A stretch of DNA of 64,000 nt from Phycisphaeraceae bacterium (GCA_019636655.1 JAHBXB010000002.1:570537-634536), one strand, 5' to 3'. Shown: positions 1-9,591, counted from the first letter of the stretch. The notes: generated by a model not told the origin, from the sequence alone. Numbers and translations: made by a program.

Positions 1-862
1 AGCCCTTGGCGTCGAGCGGAAGGCCGGAGCCATTGAGGAGCGGGCTGGGGGCGATGCCGGCGCACCAGAGGACGGTGCGGGCGCGGAGGGTGTCGCCGGA
101 CTCGAGCGTGACGGTGTTGGGGGTGACGCCGGAGACGGTGGTGTTGAAGCGGACATCCATGCCGCGGCGGGAGAGGTGGCGCAGGGCGTAGTCGGAGAGT
201 TCGGGGCCGAGGGGGCCGAGGATGCGGTCGGAGCGTTCGACGAGGGTGACGCGGACGTCGTCGGGGGTGAGGTTGGGATAGTGGTGGGCGGCGCGCTGCA
301 TGAAGGCGAAGTACTCGCCCGCGGCCTCGACGCCGGTGAAGTTGCCGCCGACGACGACCCAGTGCAGAATCTCGCGGCGGAGGGCGGGGTCGTCGACGGC
401 GTTGGCGAGTTCGAGGAGGGAGATGGCGCGGTCGCGGAGGGCGATGCCGTCGAAGATGCTCTTGATCTCGAAGGCGTGCTCGCGGAGGCCGGGAACGGGG
501 GGATCCGGCTGGCGGGTGACGCTGCCGAGGGAGACGACGAGGTGATCGGCGGCGAGGGAGCGGACGCCGGGCTCGCCGGGGAGGGTGTAGTCGACGCGCC
601 GGGCGGGAGCGTCGATGGCCACGACCTCCGACATGATGAAATCGACGCGGCGGATGAAGGAGCGGATGGGGACGACCGCGTGGCGGGGCTCGAGGCTGCC
701 GGTGCCGGCCTCGATGAGGAGGGGGAAGAACATGAGGTAGTTGTGGCGGTCGAGGAGGACGATGTCGGCCTCATCGGAGCGCAGGCGGCGCTCCAGGGCC
801 TGGGCGCAGTAGGCGCCGGCGAACCCGCCTCCGGCGATGACGATGCGTGGACGGGCGGGCAT
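1..862 (-). CDS. NDH-2-like NAD(P)/FAD oxidoreductase (C-terminus beyond window)
   Basis: The first 287 codons of a flavoprotein of the type-II NADH dehydrogenase family, which passes electrons from NADH to quinone at the membrane face without pumping protons. The N-terminus reads MPARPRIVIAGGGFAGAYCA, a Rossmann GxGxxG FAD-binding motif. HNYLMFFPLL follows, and a second dinucleotide-binding loop WVVVGGNFTGVEAAGE lies near residue 167. LWCAGI near the window edge is the usual motif before the second FAD contact. The start is the ATG at 862. No strong Shine-Dalgarno site or TAnnnT box is adjacent, so the start is only fairly secure. The 3' end is cut off by the window edge. Confidence 0.85.
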   Translation of the reverse strand, partial: MPARPRIVIAGGGFAGAYCAQALERRLRSDEADIVLLDRHNYLMFFPLLIEAGTGSLEPRHAVVPIRSFIRRVDFIMSEVVAIDAPARRVDYTLPGEPGVRSLAADHLVVSLGSVTRQPDPPVPGLREHAFEIKSIFDGIALRDRAISLLELANAVDDPALRREILHWVVVGGNFTGVEAAGEYFAFMQRAAHHYPNLTPDDVRVTLVERSDRILGPLGPELSDYALRHLSRRGMDVRFNTTVSGVTPNTVTLESGDTLRARTVLWCAGIAPSPLLNGSGLPLDAKG

Positions 863-1037
863 GGGGCGCTCCGCGGCTGGGCGGCGCTACGGCCACCCCG
901 GGGATCGTATTGGACCGCGCGGGTGCGGGCTTGGGATCCACGCGGGGTCTGGTAGCATGGGCAGCCCCCCTCCCCCCTCCCCCACACACTCCCCGCGTCT
1001 CCGGAATTGTGCGGGCGACTGATCGAGGTGATTGCTC

Positions 1038-2324
1038 ATGACGACATCGAGAACGGCGGTGTTGATGGCGGCGGGCGCGTGGGTGCTCGTGTTGGCGGGA
1101 GCCGGTTTGCCGATGCGCGAAGCGGAGGCGCAGACAACGCGCCGGGGCAATGCCGCCGCGGAGGAGCGGGCGAAGGCGGCCGAGGCGAAGGCCGCGGAGA
1201 AGGCGCGGCTTGACGCGGCGGTGAGCAAGGGCGTTGACCTGATCGTGGGGATGCAGGAGGGAGATGGGAACGGCGAGTGGCCGTACGAGGGGGTGTACCG
1301 CGTGGGCGGGAAGATCCCGGTCGGCTACCGCGTAGGGGGAACGGGGATCGCGGCGCTGGCGGTGGTGCAGTCGCCGGGGTATGCGGTGGAGGGAGCGGAC
1401 GGGCCGAGGCACGCGGCGGTGCGGCGCGGAGTCGAGTTCATCTCGAAGGGGCTGGAGCACCCGCTGATGTCGTACGAGGACTACGACGCGGGGTACGACG
1501 TCCGCGGCTGGGGGTATACGTATTCGCTGCTGCTGTGCCTGAGGCTCAAGGAGATGGGGCAGGTTCCGGCGGGGCTGGAGGAGGCGGTGGAGAAGATCAT
1601 TGCGTTTGACCTCGCGGCGATCCCGGCGACGGAGATCCCGCAGGCGGGCGGGTGGAACTACGCGAGGCCGGCGGGGCGGGACAAGGTGGCGCCGCCCTCG
1701 CCGTTCATGACCGCGCCGACGCTGCAGGCGCTGTTCGAGGCGAAGCGGCTGGGGTACGCGGTGGACGAGGGGGTGGTGAACCGGGGGCTGGATTCGCTGG
1801 AGCGGGCGCGCGGGCCGGCGGGGGCGATCTCGTACACGACGCCGCCCGAGGGGAAGCAGGCGCGGGACCCGGTGCCCGGTGCGGTGGGGCGAATGCTGGC
1901 GACGGAGACAACGCTGGCGCTGGCAGGGCGCGGGAGCGTGTCGAACATCCGCGGGGCGGTGGACGCATTCATCGTGCACTGGGAGTGGCTGAACAAGCGG
2001 CGGGCGCAGCAGGGGACGCACGTGCCGCCGTACATGATCGCGCCGTATTACTTTTACTACGCGCACTACTACGCGGCGCAGGCGATCGAGATGCTGCCGA
2101 GCGCGGAGCGGGCGGAGTACCGGCGGCGGGTGAACGACCTGCTCTTCTCGGTGCAGCTGGAGGACGGGTCGTGGAACGACCGGGTGTTCCCGCGGACGGC
2201 GAACTTCGGGACGTCGATGGCGGTGATGGCGCTGCGGATGCCGGACCTGAAGAGCCCGGCGCCGTGGAGGGCGGGGGCGCCGGCGGAGGGGGAAGAGAAG
2301 AAGGGCGAGGGTGATGGGGGCTGA
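1038..2324 (+). CDS. Secreted squalene-cyclase/prenyltransferase-like toroid protein
   Basis: A 428-residue protein with an N-terminal signal peptide (hydrophobic VLMAAGAWVLVLAGAGL). The body resembles the alpha/alpha toroid of terpenoid cyclases and prenyltransferases. It has repeated inner helices and QW-like motifs such as QLEDGSW near the C-terminus and a looser one, GMQEGDGNGEWPY, near residue 75. Similar exported proteins without cyclase activity are common in planctomycetes, and no DxDD catalytic motif is visible. A structural or binding role is therefore as likely as catalysis. ATG 1038 is preferred over TTG 1032 because GAGGTG lies 8-13 nt upstream. It is divergent from the NDH-2-like gene, with about 175 bp between them. 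Confidence 0.7.
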   Translation: MTTSRTAVLMAAGAWVLVLAGAGLPMREAEAQTTRRGNAAAEERAKAAEAKAAEKARLDAAVSKGVDLIVGMQEGDGNGEWPYEGVYRVGGKIPVGYRVGGTGIAALAVVQSPGYAVEGADGPRHAAVRRGVEFISKGLEHPLMSYEDYDAGYDVRGWGYTYSLLLCLRLKEMGQVPAGLEEAVEKIIAFDLAAIPATEIPQAGGWNYARPAGRDKVAPPSPFMTAPTLQALFEAKRLGYAVDEGVVNRGLDSLERARGPAGAISYTTPPEGKQARDPVPGAVGRMLATETTLALAGRGSVSNIRGAVDAFIVHWEWLNKRRAQQGTHVPPYMIAPYYFYYAHYYAAQAIEMLPSAERAEYRRRVNDLLFSVQLEDGSWNDRVFPRTANFGTSMAVMALRMPDLKSPAPWRAGAPAEGEEKKGEGDGG

Positions 2325-2422
2325 TGGCTCCGCGGCGAATCGCCCGGCTGTGATTGACCCGGATCGGCCTCGAAAACCAAAGCGGTCGTCGTGTGCGCCG
2401 GGTGTGTCGCGTGGGGTTCGGG

Positions 2423-2428
2423 TAGGCT
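2423..2428 (+). promoter_or_regulatory. -10 box TAGGCT, probable leaderless start
   Basis: TAGGCT fits TAnnnT and ends 6 nt before the GTG start at 2435, so the transcript would begin at or next to the start codon. No convincing -35 element is seen. Confidence 0.4.
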
Positions 2429-2434
2429 CGTGGC

Positions 2435-3664
2435 GTGGGCAGCGAAACGGGACAGCATGGGCCGCGGGTGTCGGGGGCGTGCTACGCGAGTTTCGCGTAC
2501 GACGTGGGGTTCGCCGTGGACTTGGAGAGGGCGCAGGGGCTGATCGCCGCCGCGGCGGAAGCGGAGGCGTCGGCGCCGGCCGGTGACGGGGAGCGGGGTG
2601 CGGCGGTGCAGCGCGGCGAGTTGCGGCACCATCGGCGGGCGCCCAAGTCGTTCCAGTTCAGGCCCGCGCCGCTGGTGGTGACGCGCGAGGCGAGGCCGAT
2701 GGAGATCATGCCCGGGTGGAGCACGGCGGGGATCGAGTATGTCGTCTACGACTTCGGGGCGGTGTCGGTCACGTACCGGATCCCGATCGAGGGCGAACGG
2801 GAGCTGGGGGCGCTGCAGGGGCTGGGCGAGGCGCTGTACGACTGCAGGCTGCTGCTGACCGACTCGCGCGAGCGCGTCACGCGGCTGATGGGGCTGCTGT
2901 CGGGGGCGATCAGCAGCCCGATGCTGGTGGACACGGTGGAGGACTACGTGGTGCACCGGCTGTCGCTCGTTGAGGGCGGCGGCGGGCGGACGGCGCCGGC
3001 AGAGTTCATCGAGCAGAACCGGCGGGCGGTGGCGCAGATCCTCCGCGGCGAGCGGGAGCGGCTGTCGGAGCGGGAGATCGCCGATGCGCTGAGCGCGCGG
3101 ATCGCCTACGGCGAGGAGGACGAGGCGGTGATCGACTTCAGCGCGGCGATCCTGGTCTCGCCGGACGCGGCGTCCGCGGCGGAGGACGAGGTTCGGGACG
3201 TGCTGGAGTTCGCGAACGTCGAGCTGCTGGAGATGCGGTACCTCGACGACCAGCTCGACGCGGCGATGGAGAGCGCGTACCGGTTGATGTCTCGCGACCG
3301 GTCGGGCCCGGGCGTTGGAGTGGCGGAGTCGGCGGCGGAGAGGCTGGGCGCGACGGAGGCGGGGCGGCTGGCGAGGCTGGCGCGGATGCAGGTGGACGGG
3401 GCGGTGCTGTACGAGGCGGTGAACAACTCGCTCAAGCTCATCGGCGATCACTACCTCGCCCGGGTGTACCGCCTGGCGGCGCAGCGCATGCACCTGCCGG
3501 ACTGGGACGCGAGCATCATGCGGAAGATCCAGACGCTCGAGAGCATCTACCAGAAGGTCTCGGACCGGCAGACGAACCGGCGGATGGAGATCCTCGAGTG
3601 GATCATCATCGTGCTGATCGCGCTGGAGATCGTGATCAGTTTCGTGCCGGGGCTGAGGCACTAG
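2435..3664 (+). CDS. DUF155/RMD1-like protein with C-terminal membrane anchor
   Basis: A 409-residue protein resembling the DUF155 (RMD1/Sif2-type) family, whose eukaryotic members are membrane-anchored and linked to mitochondria or sporulation; the bacterial role is unknown. Visible features are the YVVYDFGAVSVTY strand motif, a long helical middle (VLEFANVELLEMRYLDDQLD) and the family-like end, RRMEILEWIIIVLIALEIV, which forms a single C-terminal membrane segment. The GTG start is supported by the TAGGCT box 6 nt upstream. It is not obviously part of an operon. The next gene lies on the opposite strand, 3 bp away. Confidence 0.65.
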   Translation: MGSETGQHGPRVSGACYASFAYDVGFAVDLERAQGLIAAAAEAEASAPAGDGERGAAVQRGELRHHRRAPKSFQFRPAPLVVTREARPMEIMPGWSTAGIEYVVYDFGAVSVTYRIPIEGERELGALQGLGEALYDCRLLLTDSRERVTRLMGLLSGAISSPMLVDTVEDYVVHRLSLVEGGGGRTAPAEFIEQNRRAVAQILRGERERLSEREIADALSARIAYGEEDEAVIDFSAAILVSPDAASAAEDEVRDVLEFANVELLEMRYLDDQLDAAMESAYRLMSRDRSGPGVGVAESAAERLGATEAGRLARLARMQVDGAVLYEAVNNSLKLIGDHYLARVYRLAAQRMHLPDWDASIMRKIQTLESIYQKVSDRQTNRRMEILEWIIIVLIALEIVISFVPGLRH

Positions 3665-3667
3665 GCG

Positions 3668-4027
3668 CTAGGTGAACGTCGTCTCGTACAGCTCGCCCCA
3701 CTCGCGGGCCGTGTCGTCCAGGGAGTACGGCGTTCCGCACTCGGGGCAGCGGCCGGCGGGGGCGAGCCCGTCGAGCACGTAGTGGCAGACGACGCAGACG
3801 TGGCCGCGGTGGGCCCGCAGGTGCTGGACGTGGCGGCGGGTCGCCCATGCGTTGAGTTCGATGACCGGGATGATCATCACCGCGAAGGCGACCAGGAATG
3901 TGATTCCATACGGCGGCCAGCCTGGCAGGGTGGCGATCGCCTTGGCCAAGAGGGACGCACCGAGCAGCAGGAGCATCGACGCGATCTCGCACAGCCGCTC
4001 CACGCGGGAAATCCGCCTGTGGAGCAT
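3668..4027 (-). CDS. Two-TM membrane protein with C-terminal zinc ribbon
   Basis: A 119-residue protein. Two hydrophobic segments (about residues 14-32 and 40-60) are followed by a cytoplasmic-looking tail with CVVCHYVL and CPECGTPY, i.e. two CxxC pairs of a rubredoxin-like zinc ribbon. The sequence after the ribbon is a short acidic WGELYETTF. Small membrane proteins of this design are frequent in Phycisphaerae and have no assigned function. The start is uncertain because no clear ribosome-binding site precedes ATG 4027. The gene is convergent with the DUF155-like gene. Confidence 0.65.
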   Translation of the reverse strand: MLHRRISRVERLCEIASMLLLLGASLLAKAIATLPGWPPYGITFLVAFAVMIIPVIELNAWATRRHVQHLRAHRGHVCVVCHYVLDGLAPAGRCPECGTPYSLDDTAREWGELYETTFT

Positions 4028-4073
4028 GCGTTGCCGGCGGCGTCTGGCAAAGTAGCCGATGGATCGTCCTCGC

Positions 4074-5063
4074 TCACTGCTGCGTCGCGGCGGGCGGGCC
4101 CGGGGGTGGCTTTGCGGTGCAGCCCATCACCGACTTCAGCCCCGAGATCGCGGACTGCCATGCCCGGGATTGTGCCGGCGTCGGACGACCCACGTTCAAG
4201 AACGTGCCATCGAACCGGAGCTTGATCCTGACGCTTCGTCCCACGCGGGGGAGATCCCGGAAGTGCTGGAGCGTGAGCCGCTCGTCGACCCGGTGGAAGA
4301 ACTCGAGGACGAGCCGGACCTTGGCGCGGAGAACCGGGTTCTTCCGGTAGGCGTCCCAGAACGCCGGCTCGTTGTCCATCATCGCGCTGGTGATGCAGGA
4401 GAAGTCGCCGGCGAGGCTCGCCGTCGCGTGGGGGCACAGGAACCCCTTCGCCTGCAGTTCGCTGGTGCTCAGGCCGGCGAGGGCCCTGTCACTGCTGGTG
4501 GACCGGTAGTCAAAACCGTCCGGGAGCAGCAGCCCCCAGGCGCCAAGGTCCATCATGTCGAGCCTGGCGATGAGGACGGCTCGGCACAGGGCGAAGTGAA
4601 CCTCTCGCTCGATCACGGCCGAATGGAATGGCGCTCCGGATCGCGAGAGCGACGACAGGTAGATCGTCCGCTCGTCCCGGAGCGACCGGCAGTACCGGCC
4701 CTCTGCGCGGATCACGCCGGCGAAACAGGCCGAATCCATGTACGTTTCGAAGAACCCCGGCGGGTACTTGGACACGGCCTGTGCGATGGTCGCTTCGAGG
4801 TACGCCTTGTCGTCCTCTCGTGGCGGCACGACCGTTAGTCCCCAGCGCGGAGCCCGCCAGGACTCGGGGAATACGGACGTGTCGGTGACCCAGGAGACCG
4901 CAACCGGCCTCGACACGGGCTCGGCTCGCTCAGCCGCGCTCGCAGGTGGGTCGTTCGGGAGTCCTGCGCCGGACGACATGCCCACCACACCGGCGGCCGC
5001 GAGGCCGATGAGCAGACAGCGCAGGCCGCACCGTGGCAACTCGTCGTGTATCTGCTGCGCCAT
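4074..5063 (-). CDS. Exported metallopeptidase-like protein with degenerate active site
   Basis: A 329-residue protein with an N-terminal hydrophobic export segment (LLIGLAAAGVVGMSSGAGL). The mid and C-terminal pattern recalls exported putative zinc metallopeptidases: a conserved hydrolytic-helix position, then GFLCPHATASLAGDFSC, a MMDNEPAFWD segment and LRAKVRLVLEFF. Where a HExxH would be expected, residues 152-156 read EREVH, so the first zinc ligand and the catalytic Glu appear lost. I infer a non-catalytic relative, but the family assignment itself is tentative. A GGGGA Shine-Dalgarno-like stretch precedes the ATG. Confidence 0.55.
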   Translation of the reverse strand: MAQQIHDELPRCGLRCLLIGLAAAGVVGMSSGAGLPNDPPASAAERAEPVSRPVAVSWVTDTSVFPESWRAPRWGLTVVPPREDDKAYLEATIAQAVSKYPPGFFETYMDSACFAGVIRAEGRYCRSLRDERTIYLSSLSRSGAPFHSAVIEREVHFALCRAVLIARLDMMDLGAWGLLLPDGFDYRSTSSDRALAGLSTSELQAKGFLCPHATASLAGDFSCITSAMMDNEPAFWDAYRKNPVLRAKVRLVLEFFHRVDERLTLQHFRDLPRVGRSVRIKLRFDGTFLNVGRPTPAQSRAWQSAISGLKSVMGCTAKPPPGPPAATQQ

Positions 5064-5171
5064 GGGCCGATCCCCGTGGGGGTGCCGTATCGAGCGAGAC
5101 TCGGCCCAGCATACCCCGGCCTCCCGCGGCCTCCAACTGCATTCTTCCTGCCGGAACTGGGGGTGGGGAAC

Positions 5172-7091
5172 CTAGCAGCTCCCGGCCAGTTCGCTAAGCC
5201 AGGTGCTCACGAACGTCGCAACGTCGGCCGGCTCGATCGCGCTGTTGCCGTCGAAGTCGCCTGCGGTCGTGCCCTGCTGCAGGCTTGCCAACCAGTCGTT
5301 GATGAACGCCGCGACGTCGGTCGGCGTGACGGTTCCATCGAGGTTCCAGTCGCTGGCGCAGGCCGTCTGTATCCGGCCCCTGATGGTGAGCAGCAGCGGC
5401 GCTGGATTGTCCGAGGCGCCGGGGATGTCCTCATCACTGAACCGGAGGGAGAGCACCTCGGTGAACTCGCCCGGCACGGCCGTGCTGATCGACACAAGGA
5501 AGACATGTTGGCCGCCGGGCTCGAGAGCCTGGAACGGCGTCAGGGTGGCGGTGATCGCCGGTGTGTCGGGCGCGGTGAGAACCTCGTCCAGGTCGAGCGC
5601 CGCCGTGAGCAACCCGGGCGACGCCACGTTGAAGATCGACACCGGGGCTTCAGGAGCAGCGGAGCCCAGGGTGACGGCGCCGAAGTCGACTTCGAGACTG
5701 GTCGTCGCCGCCTCGGCGGAGAATGAGGCACGGGCGTGTTCGGCGACTTCGACATGAATCTCAGACGAGACCACCTGCGTCACGGGGGCGCCCGGGCTGT
5801 CGGTCGTCACCGTGACGCTGCCGCTTCGTGGACCGGAGGCCTGAGTGTCGATGGGGCTCTGGACCCGGACCGGCGCGGAGGCCGCCGCGGCGACGCCGCT
5901 GATCGGGGGCGCCGCGAGACCCCCAGCGGCCTGGACCGTGAATGAGAGCAGATCCGCGCCGATCGGGATGCTCACGAGCGCCGAGTTGGTGATGGACACA
6001 TCGAGCGAGAGAGGAGTTCCCCTGATGACCCTCGGCGCGGGCGTGGTCACCACCACGTTCATCCGTGCGGGAAGCTGGTAGTCGGCGACGACGGGGAGAT
6101 GGTCGGACACGCGTTCCAGGGTCTGGAGGAGACCGGTGATGTCCGCCGGGGTGACACCGGGGAAGTACGGTTGCAGCCATGATGGGGCGGCGACGGAGAG
6201 GTTGGCGTTGTAGCTGTGCCCGGAGTTGCCAAGGGCGTGGTACGTGCCGGGGATGTAGGCAAAGCCGCGCCCGGAGAGGACCGGAGCGGTCGTCATCTGC
6301 CAATCGAACCGATCGTCAAGGCCGCCGCCGGTCTGGCCCGGGTAGTTCTGGTTCATGGAGACAACGGGCGACTGGGTGTGGACGTCAGCGAAAGCGGGGT
6401 TGCTGCCCCAGAGGCCGACGCGATTCAGGGGATCGAACGCCTGGCCGTCGCCGGGAGCGGTCAGCGTGGACCACATGGTCTCGTTGCTGCCGTAGATGTT
6501 GAAGTCACCCGAATAGATGATCCGGGCATTGGGGCCGAGCGCGGCCGCATCAGCCCGGACCATCTGCGCCTCGACGTTGCGGCGGATCGCGTCCGAGTCG
6601 CCGGCCTTGTAATGGTTTGAGTAGAGGTAGAAGTCCGCCGCGGAGGTGTAGCCAACCGGGCGGAGCCGGAAGCGCATGGGCTGGCGTGGGGCGCCGGAGC
6701 CGCTGGTCGTGCCGATGCGATTCTGGCCGATCAACTGGACCGTCTGCGTGTTGAAGATGATCGCCTGCGTGGTGTCGCCGGCGCCGGCCAGTGTGGAGCG
6801 GGCGTAGATGCCCGTTCCGTAGGCCGCGTCCAGGGTCGCGAGGATCGATTGCGTTACGGCGAGCGCGGCGTCCTGCTCCTGGAGGGAGAGGACATCGATC
6901 GGCCGGGCGATTCCCGAGCGGGTCTCGGTTCCGATCGCGGTCAGGACGTCCTGCATCCCGGCGCGGTTGGCGCCGCCGGTGTTGTACGACACGATGCGGA
7001 GCTGTGCGCAGGCGGTCGAGGCGAGGACCATGGCGGCGGCGCAGGCCGCGGTGCGTCGGGCGGCGGGGAGTTCATGTCGTGGGTTCGGCAT
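5172..7091 (-). CDS. Exported endonuclease/exonuclease/phosphatase-family protein with GC-type dockerin
   Basis: A 639-residue exported protein. A signal peptide ending near ASTACA is followed by an EEP (DNase I-like) domain with the expected motifs in order: IVSYNTGG, LSLQEQD (metal-binding Glu), SNHYKAGDSD, SGDFNIYGSNE, DDRFDW and the closing SDHLPVVADY. This fits a metal-dependent phosphodiesterase acting outside the cell. Next come beta-rich ASH/choice-of-anchor-like modules. The last 65 residues are two dockerin-like calcium loops (DWNLDGTVTPTDVAAFIND and DFDGNSAIEPADVATFVST) ending in GSC. ATG 7091 is chosen over an upstream start because GGGAAG lies 6-11 nt before it and the signal peptide follows directly. 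Confidence 0.8.
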   Translation of the reverse strand: MPNPRHELPAARRTAACAAAMVLASTACAQLRIVSYNTGGANRAGMQDVLTAIGTETRSGIARPIDVLSLQEQDAALAVTQSILATLDAAYGTGIYARSTLAGAGDTTQAIIFNTQTVQLIGQNRIGTTSGSGAPRQPMRFRLRPVGYTSAADFYLYSNHYKAGDSDAIRRNVEAQMVRADAAALGPNARIIYSGDFNIYGSNETMWSTLTAPGDGQAFDPLNRVGLWGSNPAFADVHTQSPVVSMNQNYPGQTGGGLDDRFDWQMTTAPVLSGRGFAYIPGTYHALGNSGHSYNANLSVAAPSWLQPYFPGVTPADITGLLQTLERVSDHLPVVADYQLPARMNVVVTTPAPRVIRGTPLSLDVSITNSALVSIPIGADLLSFTVQAAGGLAAPPISGVAAAASAPVRVQSPIDTQASGPRSGSVTVTTDSPGAPVTQVVSSEIHVEVAEHARASFSAEAATTSLEVDFGAVTLGSAAPEAPVSIFNVASPGLLTAALDLDEVLTAPDTPAITATLTPFQALEPGGQHVFLVSISTAVPGEFTEVLSLRFSDEDIPGASDNPAPLLLTIRGRIQTACASDWNLDGTVTPTDVAAFINDWLASLQQGTTAGDFDGNSAIEPADVATFVSTWLSELAGSC

Positions 7092-7128
7092 CGGCGCTTC
7101 CCGGGGCGGGGGGGAGGGGGGCAAGCGG

Positions 7129-7161
7129 AAAAGGGGCTCTCCGCGCGAAGCGGAGAGCCCC
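7129..7161 (-). terminator. Rho-independent terminator of the 7191-8174 gene
   Basis: A perfect 12-bp stem (7133-7144 with 7150-7161, GGGGCTCTCCGC and complement) with a 5-nt loop, followed on the minus strand by four T. It lies 30 bp after the dockerin gene's stop, inside the leader of the next minus-strand gene. Confidence 0.85.
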
Positions 7162-7190
7162 CGGGGCAGAAACAAACAGGCGCGGGCCTC

Positions 7191-8174
7191 TTACGGACAG
7201 CCAAGGCCGCCTGGGGTGGTGCCGCCGACCCAGTTCTGAATAAACACGGCGATGTCGGACGGCTCGATGAGGCCGTTGCAGTCGACGTCGGCCTGGAGCG
7301 CGATGCTCGGGCCGGGGTTCGCGATCGCGTACGACCACGACTGGATGTACTGCGCGATGTCGGCGGGCTCGACCGTCCCGTTGCGATCCCAGTCGCCGAC
7401 GCACTCGCTGCTGTCCGAGACGCCGTTCGCGCCGCCCGCCACGGGGAAGCCGTTCTGGGCGGGAGCGCTCTTGGTGAAGCAGTCGGGTCCGATCACCACG
7501 GACTCCTCGGTCACCTCCATGCGGAGGTAGGGGGCGAGGTAGACGCCGTTGAAGGTGAACTGGCCTTCGAGCCCGGCGCCGACGTTGGCGACGCCCTCGA
7601 CGACGATGCGGAACGTGGCGCCGGAGTTGAGGGCGGAGATGATGATCTGCTTGCCGGTCGGATCGATCGTGGTGAGGTCCAGCGTGTGACGCTCGGCGCC
7701 GTTGCCCCAGTTGACGTCATAGAGCCCGGACCCGAGCAGGTACTTGGTGCCCAGCTGCGTGCCGCACTGGTCGGCGTCGAGCTGGCACACGATCGGGCTG
7801 CCGGGCTGGATGCTGGTGGTGGTGTCGGTCACGACGTAGAACATCAGCGTGCCCGTGGTGTACCAGCTGGACGGTGGGTACCCCTCGGTGAGGTCGATGC
7901 TCATGGCGGTGATGTCGCCGACGTTGCCCGAGAACGAGCGGGCAAACGAGTCGGCGTAGCCGTTGTTGCGGTAGTCCAGCACACCGAAGGAGCGGAACTG
8001 CCCCTGGCCGGGGCCCTCGATGTTGAAGTAGGACTTGCCGTTGGCGCCGGCGCGGGGGCCGCTGGCCAGCACCGTGGCGTTGTCGAAGCTGTAGCCGCCG
8101 ATGATCTCGCCGGCTTGCGCGATACCGACAGCACTCGAACAGGCGAGCAGGAACGCGGTCAGGGAACGCTGCAT
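7191..8174 (-). CDS. Exported protein with C-terminal GC-type dockerin repeats
   Basis: A 327-residue protein with a signal peptide (FLLACSSAVGIAQA) and a beta-rich N-terminal domain of about 215 residues with no recognisable family (GEIIGGYSFDNATV...). It ends in a tandem dockerin-like module, CVGDWDRNGTVEPADIAQYI and DVDCNGLIEPSDIAVFIQ, and WVGGTTPGGLGCP. The same tail, nearly word for word, ends the protein encoded at 15634-17805. The DxDxNG..EPxDI loops look calcium-binding. The function of the N-terminal domain is unknown. A GGAGG site lies just before the ATG. Confidence 0.75.
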   Translation of the reverse strand: MQRSLTAFLLACSSAVGIAQAGEIIGGYSFDNATVLASGPRAGANGKSYFNIEGPGQGQFRSFGVLDYRNNGYADSFARSFSGNVGDITAMSIDLTEGYPPSSWYTTGTLMFYVVTDTTTSIQPGSPIVCQLDADQCGTQLGTKYLLGSGLYDVNWGNGAERHTLDLTTIDPTGKQIIISALNSGATFRIVVEGVANVGAGLEGQFTFNGVYLAPYLRMEVTEESVVIGPDCFTKSAPAQNGFPVAGGANGVSDSSECVGDWDRNGTVEPADIAQYIQSWSYAIANPGPSIALQADVDCNGLIEPSDIAVFIQNWVGGTTPGGLGCP

Positions 8175-8592
8175 GGGGTTTCCTCCAGAATATAAAGATC
8201 ATGTCATCGTGGTGTATGGCACACGCCGCCGACCACATAACAAGTGACGTGATGAAATTAGACTGCACGCGGTGCAATCACAACTCTCCGGATGACAAGC
8301 TTGGATCAACGTTCCGTGAACGAGCCGCTACACAGAGCGGTCTCGGGCGGCGTCACGCAGGAATACAGGGGTTTCCGTGGGCACGAACCGGCAACATGGT
8401 GCGCCGACAGAGGAGTGATCTCTCTCGCTCCGGTGCGCGTGCGTGCGCTAAGAGTGCAAAGATTGCAAAGATCACTGCTGTGATCGTGTGCATTTCTTAA
8501 CCGGATCGACGCGATCCAGACCTGCGAGAGTTCCGCCTGCGTCCCTAGACTCGAACGAGGCTGCGTGATTTGGGCGGCCGTGTGGAGGACGC
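8175..8592. other. Long divergent intergenic region
   Basis: 418 bp between two divergent genes, less GC-rich than its surroundings. It holds a TATATT -10-like hexamer and GGAGG for the left gene, and TAGACT (8546-8551) and GGAGG for the right gene. The phrase TGCAAAGAT is nearly repeated in tandem at 8456-8472, and the inverted repeat described separately is at 8470-8485. No RNA gene was recognised. Confidence 0.5.
8470..8485. promoter_or_regulatory. Inverted repeat GATCAC-N4-GTGATC
   Basis: A perfect 6-bp dyad with a 4-nt spacer in a divergent intergenic region, directly after the repeated TGCAAAGAT words. It could be an operator or a small hairpin. There is no T-tract on either side, so it is not a terminator. 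Confidence 0.35.
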
Positions 8593-9591
8593 ATGAGACA
8601 ACGAGGATTTACGCTGATCGAACTGCTGGTCGTCATCGCGATCATCGCGTTGCTCGTCGGCCTGCTGCTGCCGGCGCTCGCGGGCGCCCGCGAGGCCGGG
8701 CGCGCGGTGGTGTGCCAGGCGCACCAGCGCGGCGTCGTGCTCGCCATGGCGGGCTACGAGACCGACAACAAGGGCTTCCTGGTCGGACCGAACACCTCGG
8801 GATCGGATCTGCAGCAGAATCGTCCGTATGTCGAGGGATCGGACTCGCCGACCCAGGACTGGGACTTCGTGTCGCCGCTGCTGGGCGACAGCCTCAACCT
8901 GCCGCGTGAGCAGCTCCTGAAGTTCCAGGAGATCTGCATGACCAAGCTGCGGTGCCCGTCAAACAGAACGAGGTACCTCCGGCGGTTCGCCGGATCACCC
9001 CTGCCGATGGAGGCCCGCGGCGAGCAGCCCTTCACGCTGAGCTACCTCACGCCCGCGTACTTCCAGTTGTACCCGACCGGTGTTAGCACCGTGAACGGAC
9101 GGTCCGTGGAGTCTGTGCCGTCAAACGAGCCGATCGCCCTGGACCGCGGGTACTCGCCGCGGATCGACCTGATCGGCGACAGCCCGTCGAGAAAGATCAT
9201 GGCCTTCGAGGGGGCGAGGTACTTCGACCCGGCGTACAACGGCTTCGACTACACGACGAGCACGAACGGCACCGGGCTGGTCGGAACCCCGCAGGGCAAC
9301 TTCCTCTCCCGCGGCAACGCGTTCATGGGCTCCGGGGAGAACTACATCCGGGAGTCGTGGCGCGGGTACAAGCCCAGCGAGGTGTGCAAGCAGATCTCGC
9401 TGAGGCACTCCGAGAAGATGAACGCCGGGATGTTCGACGGCCACGTCGAGGCGCTGGACAATGTCAAGAGCGCGAACCCGGCGCTGTACGCCCCGTCCCG
9501 CTCCAGGCTGGTGTCGCCGTTCCAGACGTGGTGGATGAACCTCGGGCCGGCCAACTCGCCGCTCAAGATTCCCAACGCGGTGATCCCCTAA
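8593..9591 (+). CDS. Prepilin-type, H-X9-DG planctomycete protein
   Basis: A 332-residue protein beginning [20 protein letters not shown], a classical type IV prepilin N-methylation signal: short basic leader, cleavage between G and F, Glu at mature position 5. The C-terminal part contains [19 protein letters not shown], i.e. His, nine residues, then Asp-Gly, which defines the large planctomycete H-X9-DG prepilin-like family. Members are probably pseudopilins or exported proteins handled by a type II/IV-pilus-like machine; the individual role is unknown. A GGAGG site precedes the ATG. No other pilus gene is in the window. Confidence 0.85.
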   Translation: MRQRGFTLIELLVVIAIIALLVGLLLPALAGAREAGRAVVCQAHQRGVVLAMAGYETDNKGFLVGPNTSGSDLQQNRPYVEGSDSPTQDWDFVSPLLGDSLNLPREQLLKFQEICMTKLRCPSNRTRYLRRFAGSPLPMEARGEQPFTLSYLTPAYFQLYPTGVSTVNGRSVESVPSNEPIALDRGYSPRIDLIGDSPSRKIMAFEGARYFDPAYNGFDYTTSTNGTGLVGTPQGNFLSRGNAFMGSGENYIRESWRGYKPSEVCKQISLRHSEKMNAGMFDGHVEALDNVKSANPALYAPSRSRLVSPFQTWWMNLGPANSPLKIPNAVIP

